From Candidatus Sulfidibacterium hydrothermale (GTDB lineage: Bacteria; Bacteroidota; Bacteroidia; Bacteroidales; F082), in contig NZ_CP083760.1 in NCBI RefSeq assembly GCF_020149915.1, positions 372,001 to 436,000 of the forward strand: a stretch of 64,000 nucleotides of DNA. The letters run 5' to 3'. How positions within the stretch are numbered: position 1 is the stretch's first letter; the number at the start of each line of letters is the position of its first letter. The position numbers and the translations under genes were made by a program. Shown here in pieces: positions 53,979 through 60,796 of this stretch. Under the pieces are notes generated by a model. The model was not told where the DNA came from, did not search any database, and saw only the letters and a list, made by a program, of their open reading frames with translations.

Positions 53979-55841
53979 TCAGGGTAAAATTCCCACCACA
54001 ATTTTTGACGGATATTCTTTTGAGAACCAAACGCTTTGCGTAGCTTTTACAAAATCACCGGGTTTGGCTTTGTAGATATTAGTAAAGGTTTGCGGATTCA
54101 CATCGAAAAACGGAAACCAGCTGCTTTGAATCTGGATCATAATCCGGTGACCCTTTTTAAAAGTATGCAATACATCCTGTAAGGGGAGTTTGATTTCTGT
54201 TATTTTTCCCGGGGTGAAAGGTTCCGGTTTTTCCGGGTTGTTCCGGTATTTCCCGCGTAAAATATCTCCACGTATCAGCATTTGATATCCACCGGCTTTC
54301 ATTTTTGTCGGATTGGGATTGGGGTCACGGGCGCTGTCCGGAAAAACGTCAATGAGTTTTACCACCCAGTCGGCATCTGTACCGGTGGTAGAAACATACA
54401 GGTCAGCCAGCAGCGGCCCGGCCAGGGTTACGTCTTTTTCCAGCGGAGCGGTTTCAAATACCAGTACATCCGGACGGCGGGCAGCAAAGCGCTGGTCTTC
54501 ATTCATGTACGGGTGATAATAAAAAGCACGCGAGTCCATGATATGGGCCGTGTAAGGTACCGGCTTATGCGGATCGCTTACATAACTGTAATGATTGACT
54601 TTGGCGGATTTGGGCTGGCCAAAAGTAAGCTGATGACCGCTTTCGAGCGACAAAGCTGCTTTTTGTACATCCTTGGGGGGCCACTGGTCAAAAGAACGCC
54701 ACCTATTGACTCCGGTATTGAACATCCGGGCTTCCGTGAGCGGAAAATGTCCTTTTCCTTTTAGATAATAACGGAAAAACGGCAGCTGGATCTCTTTCCG
54801 GAAATATTCGGCGGTAGCCGAACCGTAAGTGATGTCGCCTAAACGATAGCCTTTGGTGCTGGCCCACCAACCGTGAGGCCACGGACCAATAATCAGCATA
54901 TTTTGTGCCCCTGGATTTTTTGCTTCAATACTGTGATACGTGTGCAATGTTCCATAAAAGTCTTCACTGTCGTACCAACCGCCCACGGTAAGCACTGCCG
55001 GGGTTACGTGATGAAAATGGGGCAGCGTGTTGCGTTTTTTCCAGAATTTGTCATAATTCGGGTGCTTTTTGATTTGTTCCCAAAAAGCAATTTTCCCATG
55101 ATAGAATTTTTTGTCCACGTTGGGTAACGGTTCCAACGACATGAAATAGTTGTAGGCATCCGGCGAAATTCGTGGCATGGGATGCGGCCAGTGCGAGATA
55201 AGGCTGTCGCGTTTTATGCCAAAAACAGAGAAAAAATTCAACGTCATCTGCATTGACAGGACTCCGTGATGATGCATGTCGTCATCTACCCACCAATTGG
55301 CAATGGGTGCTTGCGGCGAAGCGGCTTTCAGCGCAGGGTGCGCATCAATGCAGGCCATTGCTGCATAAAAGCCGGGGTAGGAGATTCCAAAGATCCCGAT
55401 TTTCCCGTTGTTGTGTTTGATGTGTTTTATCAGCCAGTCTTCGGTATCCCAGGCATCGCTGCTTTCATCAGTTTGTTTGCCTTTTTTGTTGGGGATGTAG
55501 GGCCGCATATTTACAAATTTTCCTTCCGACATAAATCGTCCGCGGACATCCTGATATACAAAAATAAATCCGTCTTTGGCCAGTTCAACCGGCAATTGAC
55601 GAAATTTATCTTTACCATAAGGCCAGCAGGAATAGGGTGTCCGCCAGATTAAAATAGGATAATTTTTTGTGGTGTCTTTGGGGGTATAAACGGCGGTAAA
55701 TAATTTCACTCCGTCACGCATCGGAATACGGTATTCGGCTTTATTGTAATGATCTTTTACCGAATAGGTTTCCTGTGCAGCAAGTGACGAAGAGAACGCC
55801 ACGACGAAAAAGAGAACAAAAATCCGGGTAAAATTTTTCAT
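53979..55841 (-). CDS. Exported CocE/NonD (X-Pro dipeptidyl peptidase, S15) family hydrolase
   Basis: 620 residues with a signal peptide (FTRIFVLFFVVAFSSSLAAQ). The hydrolase domain has IPMRDGVKLFTAVYTPKD, LIWRTPYSCWPYGKD, YQDVRGRFMSEGKF and the nucleophile motif GIFGISYPGFYAAMA (G-x-S-Y-x-G). Helical cap and the C-terminal jelly-roll domain (about 400-620, LLADLYVSTTGTDADWVVKLIDV, HRIMIQIQSSWFPFFDVNP) follow, as in CocE and alpha-amino-acid ester hydrolases. Family members cleave acyl esters, amides or X-Pro dipeptides; the substrate cannot be told. Confidence 0.9.
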   Translation of the reverse strand: MKNFTRIFVLFFVVAFSSSLAAQETYSVKDHYNKAEYRIPMRDGVKLFTAVYTPKDTTKNYPILIWRTPYSCWPYGKDKFRQLPVELAKDGFIFVYQDVRGRFMSEGKFVNMRPYIPNKKGKQTDESSDAWDTEDWLIKHIKHNNGKIGIFGISYPGFYAAMACIDAHPALKAASPQAPIANWWVDDDMHHHGVLSMQMTLNFFSVFGIKRDSLISHWPHPMPRISPDAYNYFMSLEPLPNVDKKFYHGKIAFWEQIKKHPNYDKFWKKRNTLPHFHHVTPAVLTVGGWYDSEDFYGTLHTYHSIEAKNPGAQNMLIIGPWPHGWWASTKGYRLGDITYGSATAEYFRKEIQLPFFRYYLKGKGHFPLTEARMFNTGVNRWRSFDQWPPKDVQKAALSLESGHQLTFGQPKSAKVNHYSYVSDPHKPVPYTAHIMDSRAFYYHPYMNEDQRFAARRPDVLVFETAPLEKDVTLAGPLLADLYVSTTGTDADWVVKLIDVFPDSARDPNPNPTKMKAGGYQMLIRGDILRGKYRNNPEKPEPFTPGKITEIKLPLQDVLHTFKKGHRIMIQIQSSWFPFFDVNPQTFTNIYKAKPGDFVKATQSVWFSKEYPSKIVVGILP

Positions 55842-55852
55842 GTTTATTTGTG

Positions 55853-56344
55853 TTAAAGATTTTTTTCTGAAAATGAAGAGGGATTATAAACCAGGTGAAC
55901 TATTTTTTCCAGTGCAGCAGCATCGGTTTCATCAAAACGGTTCAGTTCCCGGCTGTCCACATCCAGTACGCCGCGAATGGTGCCCGATTCATCATACACC
56001 GGAACCACAATTTCCGAACGGCTGCGTCCGTCGCAGGCAATATGTCCCGGAAAAGCTTCCACATCCGGAACAATAAGCGTTTTTTTCTGTGTGATGGCCG
56101 CCTGACAAACACCGGTTCCTGCCGGAAGATCAATACAAGCCAAAGAACCCTGATACGGCCCAACCTGCAGCTTGCCCTTTTGCAGTAAATAAAAACCACA
56201 CCAGAAAAAGTAATCCATTTTATGGTACAATACGGCATTGATGGTCGCCATGTTTGATAACGGATTATTACTGCTTTTCAGAATTAAGTCTCCAATCTGT
56301 TGATAAAGTCTTGAGTAGCGTTTTTCTTTCCTGGTTTTCTCCAT
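55853..56344 (-). CDS. msrC: Free methionine-(R)-sulfoxide reductase (GAF domain)
   Basis: 163 residues, one GAF domain. Three cysteines, C70 (GSLAC), C80 (GTGVC) and C104 (HIACDGRSRSEIVVPV), have the same spacing (10 and 24) as the catalytic cysteines of the E. coli fRMsr, and NAVLYHKMDYFFWCGFYLL is typical. The enzyme reduces free Met-R-sulfoxide in the cytoplasm and fits the oxidative-stress genes nearby. It ends 11 bp after the start of the S15-family gene on the same strand, so the two may be in one transcript. Confidence 0.93.
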   Translation of the reverse strand: MEKTRKEKRYSRLYQQIGDLILKSSNNPLSNMATINAVLYHKMDYFFWCGFYLLQKGKLQVGPYQGSLACIDLPAGTGVCQAAITQKKTLIVPDVEAFPGHIACDGRSRSEIVVPVYDESGTIRGVLDVDSRELNRFDETDAAALEKIVHLVYNPSSFSEKNL

Positions 56345-56388
56345 GCTGCCGGTGTTTCTTGCTTTTTCAAAAATAAAAAAACATTCCG

Positions 56389-57012
56389 TTATAAACGGGG
56401 TGGTTTGCCAAAATACCGGGCGTATTCTTTGGCGGTATTGATATTGATATGAATACGGTCATCATTCACCGGACAATGGATTTTGGGATACCGTGACAGA
56501 AAAGCCCGCAGGTTGATGGTACTGTCCGGAAAAGCCGTAAGATCACGAACAATTTCTTGTGCTATCAGGATAGGATGCCCGCCGTGGTGGTTGTGTCGGG
56601 GTACCATAAAACTTCCCGGCCGAAAACAGTTTGTCAGCTGCCGGATGGTTTCGGTATTTACAAAAGGATTATCCACATTGTGAAGAAAAACCGCCTGAAA
56701 ACCGGTTAATGTTTTTAATCCGGTTTGTAACGAAAAAAAGCGTTCTTTCTCGGGGAAAGGGTTGAGCACCTGTTCCACTTTTTCTTCTTCTTGCAAGAAC
56801 AGGCTTTTTTTCAGCTGTTTCATGCCGTCGGCATTAACAACCAAAACGACTTTTGCCACGCCGGCTTTTAAAAAAGTTTGGGTGATCTGTTCGGCAAAAG
56901 TGAATTTTTCATCAAAAGCCAATGCTGCTTTTGGAATGCCCATCCTCCCGGAAAACCCGGCAGCCGTAACGACAACGGCCATACGGTTGATTTGAGCAGC
57001 TTGTTTTTGCAT
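56389..57012 (-). CDS. MobA/MocA-like nucleotidyltransferase
   Basis: 207 residues; the ATG at 56979 (residue 12) is an alternative start directly before the conserved part. The N-terminal loop VVVTAAGFSGRMGIPKAAL matches the nucleotide-binding motif A-A-G-x-S-x-R-M-G-x-x-K of molybdenum-cofactor cytidylyl- and guanylyltransferases; VFLHNVDNPFVNTETI holds a metal-binding Asp, and HNHHGGHPILI a family HP(V/I)L block. It transfers a nucleotide, possibly to molybdopterin, but no other molybdenum-cofactor gene is in the window, so the acceptor is uncertain. Confidence 0.82.
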   Translation of the reverse strand: MQKQAAQINRMAVVVTAAGFSGRMGIPKAALAFDEKFTFAEQITQTFLKAGVAKVVLVVNADGMKQLKKSLFLQEEEKVEQVLNPFPEKERFFSLQTGLKTLTGFQAVFLHNVDNPFVNTETIRQLTNCFRPGSFMVPRHNHHGGHPILIAQEIVRDLTAFPDSTINLRAFLSRYPKIHCPVNDDRIHININTAKEYARYFGKPPRL

Positions 57013-57180
57013 GGCCTGGCAAAGGTAAACATTCTCCGGTGTTTTGGGGATGTTGGTCTTGATGGGAGATGTAAAGATGGAGGATTTTCGATGTGCGATG
57101 TGAAGTGTAGATGCCTGAATATGGTTGACCGTTTTTACTTACTTATTTTCATTATTTACGTTGTTCATTCATGAGTGATC

Positions 57181-58011
57181 TTAGAGACTGAAGGATTGTT
57201 GTCCATTACAAAGATAACTTTTTTCAAATTCATTGGGGCTTTTTCGTTGTAACTCTATATGAGGCTTTTCCTGGTTGTAAAGTAACACGGTTCGGTCAAC
57301 CTCTTTTTGAAGTTCTTCAAAACTGTTTATCTGACGATGGTTCAGGTAATTGTTTTTTATAACCCCGTTTAGTCTTTCTACTTTCCCGTTCTCCCACGGG
57401 TATTCGCACATGCTGTTTTTAAAGCCTTCTTTTTGAGTCAGCTTTAAAAAAGCCTTGTCGTAATATTGACCCCCTCCGTCTGAGTGAAATACAATACCGG
57501 TTGTCATTGTGTTTTCCTTCATCCGAAGTTTAATAGCCTTCTGTAAAGCCGGTAATGTAGTCTGTTCTGTAGTCAGCCTTTTTGAAACAGAATGACCTAA
57601 AATCCGTCTGGAATAGGAATCTTCAATAAAAGTGATGTAATAGAATCTGCTGTTTATTTCATAGTAGGTAATATCACTTTGCCATGCCTGATTAATTCCG
57701 GTTAAAGTCATGCTTTTTAATAAATTATCAAACCGGACAACGCCTGTGCTATCGGTGGTTCTTCGCCAGTTTTTTACCTTTGCTACCGTTAACCCTTCTG
57801 ATTTGCAAAAGGCTTCAAACCGGTCTCTGCCCATGGTCTGGGGACGTAACTTATAATACATATCCCGTATTCCCATTGTAGGATGATCCTCTCGTATTTG
57901 ATAAATCATAACCAGTAATTGCTTTTGCTCTGAGCGTATTCTCAGCTTTTTATCCAGCATCTTATGAAAAGCCTGTTTACTAATCCCTATGCTCTTATAC
58001 AGACGGTTCAT
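57181..58011 (-). CDS. IS3-family transposase OrfB (DDE integrase domain)
   Basis: 276 residues from the ATG at 58011. The integrase core shows the three acidic residues: Asp in WQSDITYYEIN, Asp in FHSDGGGQYYDKAF and Glu in PWENGKVERLNGVIKN. An N-terminal HTH_21-like region (REDHPTMGIRDMYYKLRP) precedes it. The OrfB frame stays open upstream of this ATG to a run of nine A residues (58077-58069), so the active transposase is probably an OrfAB fusion made by -1 frameshifting. The ATG overlaps the orfA stop (ATGA), so independent OrfB synthesis by coupling is also possible. Confidence 0.92.
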   Translation of the reverse strand: MNRLYKSIGISKQAFHKMLDKKLRIRSEQKQLLVMIYQIREDHPTMGIRDMYYKLRPQTMGRDRFEAFCKSEGLTVAKVKNWRRTTDSTGVVRFDNLLKSMTLTGINQAWQSDITYYEINSRFYYITFIEDSYSRRILGHSVSKRLTTEQTTLPALQKAIKLRMKENTMTTGIVFHSDGGGQYYDKAFLKLTQKEGFKNSMCEYPWENGKVERLNGVIKNNYLNHRQINSFEELQKEVDRTVLLYNQEKPHIELQRKSPNEFEKSYLCNGQQSFSL

Positions 58012-58433
58012 GCTGTATCGGTATTGTTCTCTGTGGTGCCAGAAATATTCGAGGGTCGGGTAGAAAACTTTTTTTTTATATCTACGCCATAGGTCTCTTC
58101 TGCCAGTTCTATCATCTTATCTTTGAAATCAATCAGGATTTGCTTTTGGCCGATTATCCGTTCAAGTTCTGCTACTTTCTTTTTGAGTTCCAATAGCTGC
58201 CTTGTGTCACTATCTGTTTCAATAATAAGTTTCTCTTTCTTGTCTTTCATAGTTCCGAATTTGTTTAACCACCGATAAACGTTAGTAGTGGTTACTTCAT
58301 ATTGTTTGCTAATTTCGGAAACTTTTGTTTTGCCTGTTTCTATTTCCCTGACTTTTTGAATCTTGAAACTGTCGCTGAAATGACGACGCCTTCGCTCGGC
58401 GGTGGTCATTTTAAATTGTCTTCTTGTTGCCAT
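58008..58433 (-). CDS. IS3-family transposase OrfA (HTH and leucine zipper)
   Basis: 141 residues from the ATG at 58433 (MATRRQFKMTTAERRRR). An upstream ATG at 58478 lies inside the terminal inverted repeat and is less likely. The helix-turn-helix is in ETGKTKVSEISKQYEVTTTNVYRWLNKFG, followed by a leucine-zipper-like coiled coil (LLELKKKVAELERIIGQKQ). OrfA binds the element ends and regulates transposition. Near its end, DIKKK is encoded by the A-run that can act as a slippery site. Confidence 0.9.
   Translation of the reverse strand: MATRRQFKMTTAERRRRHFSDSFKIQKVREIETGKTKVSEISKQYEVTTTNVYRWLNKFGTMKDKKEKLIIETDSDTRQLLELKKKVAELERIIGQKQILIDFKDKMIELAEETYGVDIKKKFSTRPSNISGTTENNTDTA
58069..58077 (-). 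promoter_or_regulatory. Probable programmed -1 frameshift site (A9 G)
   Basis: On the minus strand, nine A residues followed by G (read as ATA AAA AAA AAG in the orfA frame). The -1 frame entered here stays open through VFYPTLEYFWHHREQYRYS to the orfB ATG. This is the normal expression signal of IS3-family transposases. Confidence 0.75.
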
Positions 58434-58619
58434 TTTTAACTGTTTTTTAAAGTGAATTCTTATGTTAAAAGTGGTCAACCTATTTCAGGCATTGACAAAG
58501 ACGGAAGGATGTTTGGATGTTCGATAGGTAGATGTGTGGATGTTTGATGTTTTATCTTTAGTGGGGAAAAGGGCATTGGGAAAGGATGAATGATGAGTCT
58601 AGAATGATGAACCGATGAA

Positions 58620-58690
58620 TAGGAAAAAGTTATTGGTCATTGGCGATTGGTTGATTTTTAATATTTTACTCATGTTTTCATTGTCATCCT
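58620..58690. repeat. Dispersed repeat, left part of copy B (interrupted by IS110)
   Basis: GTTATTGGTCATTGGCGATTG and the following bases up to TTGTCATCCT resemble 8211-8263 (TTAGTTATTGGTTGATTTTC ... TGTCATCCT). The copy continues after the IS110 element at 59911. The preceding stretch 58492-58620 is non-coding, rich in GGATG and GATG words, with no supportable feature. Confidence 0.8.
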
Positions 58691-58719
58691 ATGTTTGCAA
58701 AAAGAAATAATTACAGGAA

Positions 58720-58900
58720 GTGTTAAGTTTGAAAATTATTAACCAATCAGAAGAGAAAAAGGAGAAAGATAAAGACTAATGGTTGTCATTAGGCTAAAAA
58801 AGCCCGTTCAGGATGATAGTCCCTTTCTCCTTTCTACTCAATCTTGAACAGTTCGTTAGGCATGAAAGCCTGTATTTAGGATTGAAAAGACAAAGTAGAA
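58720..58900 (+). ncRNA. Candidate bridge RNA of the IS110 element
   Basis: Three hairpins can be drawn in the left non-coding end. A small 5' hairpin GTTAA/TTAAC lies at 58722-58743. The target-binding loop has an 11-bp stem (58758-58768 with 58823-58833), a 5-bp stem GACTA/TAGTC (58774-58778 with 58817-58821), an internal loop, and an apical GGCT/AGCC hairpin. Its internal loop holds TTGTCAT (58783-58789), equal to the left flank, and GTTCAGGATGA (58806-58816), complementary to TCATCCTGAAC of the restored target. The donor-binding loop has an 8-bp stem (58838-58845 with 58878-58885), an AGGC/GCCT apical hairpin, and ACAGTTC (58848-58854), equal to the right end of the element (59899-59905). 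Exact RNA ends are not known. Confidence 0.82.
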
Positions 58901-58925
58901 TCCCTTCTGATAAAAACATCTTGTC

Positions 58926-59897
58926 ATGTGCAAAGTTATAGGAATTGATGTATCAAAATTAACTTTTGATGTTGCTTTTCAAAAAAAAGATGAAAAGTTC
59001 TCTTTTTTCAAATACAGTAATGATGCCAAAGGGTTTACAAAGTTTATGAAGATTATTGATAAAGAGGATCTCTGTGTAATGGAAGCAACAGGCCCTTATT
59101 ATCTGTTTTTAGCCCGGTTTCTTTTTAAACAAGGGGTAAAAGTATCCGTAGTTAATCCATTGCAGATTAAACACTTCGTAAGAATGCGAATGGTAAAAGC
59201 CAAAACGGATAAAAAAGATGCCCTGATGATCGCTTTATATGGCCAATCAGAACAACCCGTTTTGTGGCAACCCGATGAGCCGGTGATTATGCAGGTTCAG
59301 CAAATTCATTCTGCCATTGAAGGTTTGCAAAAACAGGCAACCATGCTTCATAATCAACTGGAAGCATTTTCCCGGTTTCCTGATTGCGACAAGAAAGTAA
59401 TGCGTGAGTTAAGAGCATTGTTAAAAACGATTAAACTGAAAATAGCTAAACTGGAAGCCGGAATACTTGAAAAAATAAAAATACATTATGCCAATACATT
59501 TAATGCGCTGACATCTATTCCGGGTATTGGACCAAAAACAGCGGCCATCCTGATAGCAATTACCAATAACTTTCAAAAATTTGACAATGCTAAGAGATTA
59601 TCTTCTTACGTAGGGTTGGTTCCCAGGATATTTTCATCAGGGACAAGTATAAACGGAAAAGGACACATTACAAAAATGGGGAACAGATATATACGCAAGC
59701 TATTGTATTTATGTTCATGGTCAGCAAAAAAACACAATAGTCAATGTATAGCACTCTATGATAGATTATCAGAAAAAGGAAAGCCCGAAAGAGTTATAAA
59801 AATTGCAATTGCAAATAAGTTGTTAAGACAGGCCTATGCTATTGGAACAAAATTGAATAAATACGAAGAAAATTATGAAAAAATATTTGCTTTTTAA
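58926..59897 (+). CDS. IS110-family transposase (DEDD recombinase)
   Basis: 323 residues, normal for the family. The N-terminal RuvC-like DEDD domain begins IGIDVSKLTFDVAFQKKD with the first Asp, followed by CVMEATGPYYLFLARFL with the Glu and KAKTDKKDALMIALYGQ with the last acidic pair. A coiled-coil middle region (about 130-180) leads to the Transposase_20 domain with LTSIPGIGPKTAAILIA and YVGLVPRIFSSGTSINGKGH and the catalytic-Ser region (SGTSI). The enzyme is guided by a bridge RNA in studied relatives. It appears intact and probably active in recent time. The stop codon is 13 bp from the element end, so there is little right non-coding sequence. Confidence 0.95.
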   Translation: MCKVIGIDVSKLTFDVAFQKKDEKFSFFKYSNDAKGFTKFMKIIDKEDLCVMEATGPYYLFLARFLFKQGVKVSVVNPLQIKHFVRMRMVKAKTDKKDALMIALYGQSEQPVLWQPDEPVIMQVQQIHSAIEGLQKQATMLHNQLEAFSRFPDCDKKVMRELRALLKTIKLKIAKLEAGILEKIKIHYANTFNALTSIPGIGPKTAAILIAITNNFQKFDNAKRLSSYVGLVPRIFSSGTSINGKGHITKMGNRYIRKLLYLCSWSAKKHNSQCIALYDRLSEKGKPERVIKIAIANKLLRQAYAIGTKLNKYEENYEKIFAF

Positions 59898-59910
59898 CAC
59901 AGTTCATCCT

Positions 59911-60690
59911 GAACGAAGTGAAGGATCTCAAAAAACTGGCAATAGTTAAAATAGATTCTTCGCTACGCTCAGAAGGACAAAAGAAGTTGATTTTTTTGCG
60001 ATTTGCTCTTTTGTTTTTTGTGATTTCCCACTTTAGGCATTTGAAGTACTTAAAGTTTGAAGTGGGAAGTACTTCAAGTTAGACCGACTTTTTCTCGTGC
60101 TTATAACTAATCCCGAAGGGATTAAACATGAATAACCCTGTACGAAGTGCAGGGGAATAAACACATAAAAAATCATAACCCCGAAGGGGTTGAATACTGG
60201 CCTCTGAATAAATTCAGCGTCAATGGTAATGAGTCGTCCCTACGGGACTCCATTACACTACATCTTATCGGTGAAATTCATCGTTCGAGCGGATGCCCAA
60301 ACGATGAGTGATGATTTTCATTGCTTTATCCATGTTTTTTGTTGTCGTTCTGAACGGAGCGATAGCGAAGTGAAGAATCTCAAAAATAATTACAGTCGTT
60401 AATAGAGATGTTTCACTGCGTTCAACATGACAAAACAGTTGGCTTTTGGAGTTGTCATTTGCTTTTTTGTTTTCTGGGATTTCCAACTTTAGGCACTTCA
60501 AACTTCAGGCATTTGAAGTACTTGAAACTTGAAGTGTGAAGTACTTAAAGTTAACCTGATATTTATCTCGTGTTTATAACTAATCCCGAAGGGATTAAAC
60601 CGGAATAACCCTGTACGAAGTGCAGGGAAATAAACACATCAAAAAAATCATAACCCCGAAGGGGTTGAATACTCCCGTTTCTTATTGCTT
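59911..60690. repeat. Dispersed palindromic repeat, right part of copy B and a further partial copy
   Basis: The order of blocks is the same as at 8.2 kb: GAACGAAGTGAAGGATCTC (59911), TTTGAAGTACTTAAAG blocks, AATCCCGAAGGGATT (60109-60123), CCCTGTACGAAGTGCAGGG, AACCCCGAAGGGGTT, CTGAATAAATTCAG and GTCCCTACGGGAC (to about 60285). From 60340 a second, partial copy repeats GTCGTTCTGAACGGAGCG, the TTGAAGTACTTGAAACTTG block, AATCCCGAAGGGATT and AACCCCGAAGGGGTT, and stops near 60680. The 900-bp stretch to 60796 has no credible gene; an ORF on the minus strand is a translation of the repeat. Confidence 0.85.
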
Positions 60691-60761
60691 CTGATTTTTT
60701 GGGGTGTAAAAAAGAATTGTGAATTTATAAACAAAAGGGTTTCCTTCCTGTGATTTTATCG

Positions 60762-60769
60762 TATTTTTG
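60762..60769 (+). promoter_or_regulatory. -7 box TATTTTTG before mutA
   Basis: Exact TAnnTTTG match 27 bp before the ATG at 60797. No clear -33 TTG. It lies across the in-frame ATG at 60767, which argues for the downstream start. Confidence 0.45.
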
Positions 60770-60796
60770 TCTTCAAGACAATTCAAGGCTTTATCC

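Larger units (their letters stand above)
57112..58491 (-). mobile_element. IS3-family insertion sequence (1380 bp)
   Basis: The element is bounded by imperfect inverted repeats: TGCCTGAATATGGTTGACC at 57112-57130 and its counterpart ending at 58491 (reading inward TGCCTGAAATAGGTTGACC); 21 of the first 26 bases match. It contains orfA and orfB on the minus strand with a -1 offset, as is usual for the IS3 family. The immediate flanks (GTGTAGA on the left, TTGACAA on the right) show no direct target duplication. Both genes look intact. Confidence 0.88.
58691..59910 (+). mobile_element. IS110-family insertion sequence (1220 bp) inserted in a palindromic repeat
   Basis: The boundaries follow from comparison with the uninterrupted repeat at 8255-8283. 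The left flank ends TTGTCATCCT (58681-58690) and the right flank continues GAACGAAGTGAAGGATCTC from 59911; joined, they restore the repeat. The element's right end is ACAGTTCATCCT (59899-59910), so CT (or the longer TCATCCT) is present at both junctions, consistent with the dinucleotide core used by IS110 enzymes. There are no long terminal inverted repeats, as expected for this family. It holds a non-coding left end of 235 bp with a bridge-RNA-like structure and one transposase gene. Confidence 0.9.

Noticed and set aside
58695-58720. AAATAATTACAG in the left end of the IS110 element resembles TCAAAAATAATTACAG of the dispersed repeat (60383 region)
   Set aside because: This could mean that the element starts later, but the repeat resumes exactly at GAACGAAG after the right end with nothing duplicated, which fixes the left boundary at 58690/58691. 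The similarity is AT-rich and short.
60265-60501. Minus-strand ORF of 78 codons in the repeat region
   Set aside because: It is a translation of the dispersed repeat (the CHVERSETS peptide comes from the GATTCTTCACTTCGC-type palindrome), lacks a promoter and has no protein-like domain.
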